Notes under the pieces: model-generated
What the model saw: only the letters and a program-made list of their open reading frames with translations
Told to the model about the DNA's origin: nothing
Databases searched by the model: none
Source of the DNA: Streptococcus sp. 'caviae'
Lineage (GTDB): Bacteria > Bacillota > Bacilli > Lactobacillales > Streptococcaceae
NCBI RefSeq assembly: GCF_001937065.1
Contig: NZ_MOWR01000004.1
Span: forward strand, 1 to 64,000
Length of the DNA stretch: 64,000 bases
Direction of reading: 5' to 3'
Shown: piece after piece, positions 60,798 through 64,000 of the stretch
How the letters are laid out: each line of letters begins with the position of its first letter
How positions within the stretch are numbered: the first letter of the stretch is position 1
Made by a program: the position numbers and the translations under genes

Positions 60798-61892
60798 ATG
60801 ACAGATGATTATAAATTAGAAACCATTTTAGCCCATGCGGGTGTTAATACCGATAAAACAACAGGCGCCTTGATTGCGCCCCTTCATTTTTCAACGACTT
60901 ACCAGCATCCGGAATTTGGTCAGTCTACCGGTTTTGACTATACACGGACTAAAAATCCGACTCGTGCTGTCTTGGAAGAAACGCTGGCTAAGATTGAAAA
61001 GGCAGACTATGCTCTTGTGACGGCATCCGGTATGGCGGCTTTGGTGCTGCTGTTTAATGGTTTTCCTGCTGGCAGCAGCATCGTTGCGGCGCGTGATCTG
61101 TACGGCGGTTCTTTCCGCTGGTTTAATGAACAGGAAGCCAAAGGACGGTTTTCCTTTACCTATGCTAATAGGGAAGATGAGATGATTGCTGCCATTTCAG
61201 ACCAGACAGACTATGTCTATCTGGAGACACCGACCAATCCGCTGATGATTGAATTTGACATCCAAAAGATTGCTCAGGCAGCGCATGAACATGGTGCCAA
61301 GGTAATTGTTGATAATACATTTTACAGTCCTGTTTATCAAAATCCCATCACTTTGGGAGCTGATGTTGTCCTGCACTCAGCCACCAAGTATCTGTCGGGT
61401 CACAATGATGTTTTAGCTGGTGTTTTGATGACCAGTGACAAAGACATTTATGATAAACTGTTTTATGACCAAAATACTACGGGCCCGACGCTGTCGCCTT
61501 TTGATGCTTACCTGCTGATGCGCGGTCTTAAAACATTGAAACTGCGCATGGAAAAGGCAACGCAAAATGCTAAGGCGATTGCCGCCTATTTAGAACAGTC
61601 ACCCGCAGTCACAGACGTTCTCTATACCGGCAAGGGAGGTATGATTTCCTTTAAAGTGGCTAATGAAAATAGGATTCCGCAGATTATTAATGGCCTGCAG
61701 GTTTTCACTTTTGCAGAAAGCTTGGGCGGTATTGAAAGCCTGATTACTTATCCGGCAACGCAAACACACTTGGATATACCTGTCCAAGTCCGCCATTCTT
61801 ATGGTTTGACGGATGACTTGCTGCGGCTGTCAATCGGAATTGAGGACGCAGAAGACTTAATCAATGATTTAAAAACAGTTTTAGAAGCATAG
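60798..61892 (+). CDS. metB: Cystathionine gamma-synthase / O-acylhomoserine sulfhydrylase-type enzyme
   Basis: A Cys/Met metabolism PLP enzyme of 364 aa. Lys197 in LHSATKYLSGHND binds PLP. FDYTRTKNPTRAVLEETLA and VDNTFYSPVYQNPITLGAD are family segments. Trans-sulfuration (MetB) is favoured over a lyase because a PatB-type beta-lyase follows 9 nt downstream. The methionine pathway context is consistent. Confidence 0.87.
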   Translation: MTDDYKLETILAHAGVNTDKTTGALIAPLHFSTTYQHPEFGQSTGFDYTRTKNPTRAVLEETLAKIEKADYALVTASGMAALVLLFNGFPAGSSIVAARDLYGGSFRWFNEQEAKGRFSFTYANREDEMIAAISDQTDYVYLETPTNPLMIEFDIQKIAQAAHEHGAKVIVDNTFYSPVYQNPITLGADVVLHSATKYLSGHNDVLAGVLMTSDKDIYDKLFYDQNTTGPTLSPFDAYLLMRGLKTLKLRMEKATQNAKAIAAYLEQSPAVTDVLYTGKGGMISFKVANENRIPQIINGLQVFTFAESLGGIESLITYPATQTHLDIPVQVRHSYGLTDDLLRLSIGIEDAEDLINDLKTVLEA

Positions 61893-61901
61893 GAGATAAA
61901 A

Positions 61902-63062
61902 ATGGGTCAATTTGATTTTACAACATTGCCGGATCGCATAAAAACGCACTCGGTAAAATGGCAGGAAGTCCAAAAGGACAAAGAGCTGCTGCCGTTATGG
62001 GTGGCAGATATGGATTTTTTAGTCTTTCCAGAAATGCAGGCTGCTATTCAGCGCTATAGCGATTTTGGCGTTTACGGCTATCCTTATGTTTGGGATGGTG
62101 TACTTGAAGCTATTCAAAATTGGGAAAAAACTGAGCATGACTACCAAGTAGATAAAGAAGCCATTGTTCTGATCGAAGGAGTCGTTCCTGCTATATCAGT
62201 AGCCATTCAGGCCTTCACCCAGGAGAAAGACGCCGTTCTCATCAATACGCCGGTCTATCCTCCCTTCGCCCGCTCTGTCAAACTCAACAACCGCCGATTG
62301 ATTGAAAATTCTTTGGTGGAGAGAAATGGCCGTTTTGAAATCGACTTTACCCAATTAGAAAAAGACATGGCAGAAAATCAAGTCAAACTTTATCTCTTTT
62401 GCAGTCCCCATAATCCAGGAGGACGGGTCTGGACATCTGAAGAATTGCGAAAAGTAGCTGAACTCTGCCAAAAGTATGGTGTTATCCTTGTTTCTGATGA
62501 GATCCATCAGGATTTAGCCCTATTTGGTCATAAACATCACAGTATTAATACTGTCGGTGATTTCAGTCAGTTCAGCCTAGTTCTCTCCAGTGCGACTAAA
62601 ACTTTTAATGTTGCCGGAACTAAAAATAGCTTTGCCATTATTGAGAATCCATCATTGCGGGCTCAGTTCAAGAAACGGCAATTAGCCAATAATCAGCATG
62701 AAGTACCGACTATCGGCCTGATAACAACAGAAGCTGCCTTTCGTTACGGCAAACCTTGGCTGACGGAATTAAAGGGGCTGCTGGAAAAACACAGCGATTT
62801 TCTAGCAGATTATCTGGAGCAGCATACTAAGATTAAGGTCATGAAACCGGAAGGGACCTACCTCGTATGGCTGGATTTCTCAGCCTATAACTTATCAGAC
62901 GAGGAGCTTCACCAAAAAATCAAAGAAGAGGCCAAGCTTATTCTCAATGTCGGGTCGACCTTTGGCAAGGAAGGAGCAGGCCATGCCCGCCTTAACCTCG
63001 CTGCTCCAACAGCTGTTCTGCAGGAAGCTTGTGAACGATTAGCTAAGGTTTTTGCAAAATAG
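61902..63062 (+). CDS. patB: MalY/PatB-type cystathionine beta-lyase
   Basis: A PLP fold type I aminotransferase-like C-S lyase of 386 aa. WVADMDFLVFPEMQ, FGVYGYPYVWD, CSPHNPGGRVW and LVSDEIHQDL are the MalY motifs. PLP Lys233 is in SSATKTFNVAG. It converts cystathionine to homocysteine after MetB, or releases H2S from cysteine. Shares the metB operon. Confidence 0.92.
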   Translation: MGQFDFTTLPDRIKTHSVKWQEVQKDKELLPLWVADMDFLVFPEMQAAIQRYSDFGVYGYPYVWDGVLEAIQNWEKTEHDYQVDKEAIVLIEGVVPAISVAIQAFTQEKDAVLINTPVYPPFARSVKLNNRRLIENSLVERNGRFEIDFTQLEKDMAENQVKLYLFCSPHNPGGRVWTSEELRKVAELCQKYGVILVSDEIHQDLALFGHKHHSINTVGDFSQFSLVLSSATKTFNVAGTKNSFAIIENPSLRAQFKKRQLANNQHEVPTIGLITTEAAFRYGKPWLTELKGLLEKHSDFLADYLEQHTKIKVMKPEGTYLVWLDFSAYNLSDEELHQKIKEEAKLILNVGSTFGKEGAGHARLNLAAPTAVLQEACERLAKVFAK

Positions 63063-63180
63063 GCGCTCTTAAGCAGATAAAAAGTACTGCCTCCTCCTTT
63101 CAGCGAGGGCAAGGAGAGCCAGTGTTTTTATTGGCTGGTTTTTAGACTTAGCCCATGAATATTTATGATAGGATATCACT

Positions 63181-63258
63181 ATGGAGTACTTTATCGTTGG
63201 AGCAATTACAGCACTGCTTGTATTAACGCTCTTAAATCTAAAGAATCGAAAAAAATAA
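63181..63258 (+). CDS. Candidate 25-residue membrane peptide
   Basis: The ORF starts MEYFIVGAITALLV and ends NLKNRKK: one hydrophobic helix followed by a basic tail, the shape of type I toxin or leader peptides. AGGATAT lies about 7 nt before the ATG. It ends at an A7 run immediately before TAA, and the -1 frame continues for about 19 further residues (INWIGSALIKAG...). It may be a real micropeptide, a frameshifted longer protein or decayed coding DNA. Confidence 0.35.
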   Translation: MEYFIVGAITALLVLTLLNLKNRKK

Positions 63259-63425
63259 TAAATTGGATTGGCAGTGCACTGATTAAAGCAGGTGCAGAGC
63301 TTACTTTAATAACTTGACAGTATTCTGTCTTTTGGAATATGGCTGCTAATCTATCCTAAGTATAAGGTGTATATGGCATGCATTAAAAATATCAGTATAA
63401 ATTTTAGAAAAGGCGATGTTGGGTC

Positions 63426-63488
63426 ATGCATGTCATTGAGTTCATTTTAGTTTTGTTTGCTCTCTTTGTTTATTATCTCTTGCATTAG
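63426..63488 (+). CDS. Candidate 20-residue hydrophobic peptide
   Basis: ORF MHVIEFILVLFALFVYYLLH, essentially one membrane helix. The upstream GG-rich GTTGGG is a poor ribosome site. Chance is a real possibility in AT-rich DNA; it is listed because a second hydrophobic micro-ORF lies 170 nt upstream. Confidence 0.2.
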   Translation: MHVIEFILVLFALFVYYLLH

Positions 63489-63539
63489 TAAAAGCAAAGG
63501 TATTTTCAAACTTTAAGGCCGTATCCATGGCAATCCCAA

Positions 63540-63578
63540 AAAAGCCCGCCGACTTTTTGCGAAAGTCAGCGGGTTTTA
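63540..63578 (+). terminator. Terminator upstream of upp
   Basis: AGCCCGC(CGACTTT) / AAAGTC-A-GCGGGTTTT forms a strong hairpin followed by TTTTA, directly in front of the upp promoter. Confidence 0.8.
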
Positions 63579-63587
63579 TGCTATAAT
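63579..63587 (+). promoter_or_regulatory. upp promoter (extended -10)
   Basis: TGCTATAAT at 63579-63587, 30 nt before the upp start. Confidence 0.7.
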
Positions 63588-63617
63588 AAAAAGAAATAAA
63601 TAGAAGGCGGTTTTCCT

Positions 63618-64000
63618 ATGGGTAAATTTCAAGTTATTTCGCATCCACTGATTCAGCATAAACTCTCTATTTTACGTCGTGAAGATACATCGACCAAGCA
63701 TTTTCGTGAACTGGTAAATGAGATTGCCATGCTTATGGGCTACGAAGTTTCCCGCGAATTGCCACTGGAGGAAGTGGAAATTGAAACACCGATTACAAAG
63801 ACGGTTCAAAAGCAGCTGACAGGCAAAAAGCTGGCCATTGTTCCCATTTTGCGTGCCGGTATTGGCATGGTTGACGGTCTTTTAAGTCTGGTTCCGGCTG
63901 CTAAGGTCGGTCATATCGGCATGTACCGTGATGAGAAAACCTTAGAACCGGTAGAGTATCTGGTCAAACTTCCTGAGGATATTGATCAGCGCCAGATTTT
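63618..64000 (+). CDS. upp: Uracil phosphoribosyltransferase, N-terminal part (window edge)
   Basis: It salvages uracil to UMP using PRPP. The first 127 codons are present: [19 protein letters not shown], then [17 protein letters not shown] and [19 protein letters not shown], all diagnostic of Upp. The PRPP loop and C terminus lie beyond the window. GAAGGCGG precedes the ATG. Confidence 0.96.
   Translation, partial: MGKFQVISHPLIQHKLSILRREDTSTKHFRELVNEIAMLMGYEVSRELPLEEVEIETPITKTVQKQLTGKKLAIVPILRAGIGMVDGLLSLVPAAKVGHIGMYRDEKTLEPVEYLVKLPEDIDQRQI

Larger units (their letters stand above)
63063..63617 (+). other. 555-nt region between patB and upp
   Basis: It contains a hairpin GCCAGTG / TGGCTGG followed by TTTTTA (63117-63147), a candidate promoter TTTAGA-17-TATGAT (63141-63169), and two tiny hydrophobic ORFs. 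Long AT-rich stretches and an upp terminator-promoter unit complete it. No normal-size gene fits, and at 63259-63345 peptide-like sequence continues in another frame. Confidence 0.5.

Overview
The window is a chromosomal segment of a Streptococcus, most likely from the mutans group. The evidence is protein similarity recognised by eye, the mutans-like gene order (fabM-fabT-fabH...accA, snf, murC, mltG, greA, yidC2, acyP), a Lys-type MurE (DDPN..DP motif), FabK instead of FabI, and moderately AT-rich DNA. I ran no database search, so the species is open.

Layout. 1-530: end of a tRNA array (Leu, Thr, Gly, Leu, Arg, Pro), probably distal to an rRNA operon. 0.8-2.9 kb: divergent aspartokinase and HAD phosphatase. 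2.9-13.9 kb: the complete type II fatty acid synthesis cluster, with three FabT-box palindromes in front of fabM, fabT and fabK. 13.9-22.5 kb: SWIM/Snf2 helicase, a small conserved protein, murC, a GNAT acetyltransferase carrying a perfect 120-bp internal tandem duplication, mltG and greA. 22.7-27.9 kb: yidC2, acyP, a SpoU methyltransferase, an HD protein, a BI-1 family membrane protein, lysA and a YneF-type protein. 27.9-33.7 kb: a tightly overlapping operon murI-rdgB-yfcE-cbpB-xerD-like-scpA-scpB-rluB-yidD. 34-36.8 kb: Trk potassium uptake. 37-39.6 kb: trmL behind a two-hairpin leader, then a padR-DUF1700-DUF4097 cassette. 39.8-44.1 kb: FMN riboswitch, ribU, PAP2, CDF zinc exporter and a radical-SAM/methyltransferase pair. 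44.3-49.6 kb: orphan ABC ATPase, AI-2E family permease, CorC-like protein, pflA, ppaC. 49.7-57.3 kb: the most accessory-looking part, with a truncated gene remnant, DUF1803, a WYL regulator, DJ-1, SAP and PEBP proteins and a complete ferric-siderophore ABC operon with a Fur-type palindrome nearby. 57.4-64 kb: murE, murJ, metB, patB, a gap with tiny membrane-peptide ORFs, and the start of upp.

Most of the window is housekeeping: envelope lipid synthesis under FabT, cell-wall precursor synthesis (murC, murE, murI, lysA, murJ, mltG), chromosome segregation (scpAB) and ion homeostasis (Trk, CDF, CorC, Fhu). The least-explained signals are regulatory or structural: the trmL leader, the inverted-repeat insert that separates fabD from its ribosome site, predicted leaderless starts for murE and a SpoU methyltransferase, the duplication in the acetyltransferase gene, and the small-ORF region before upp.
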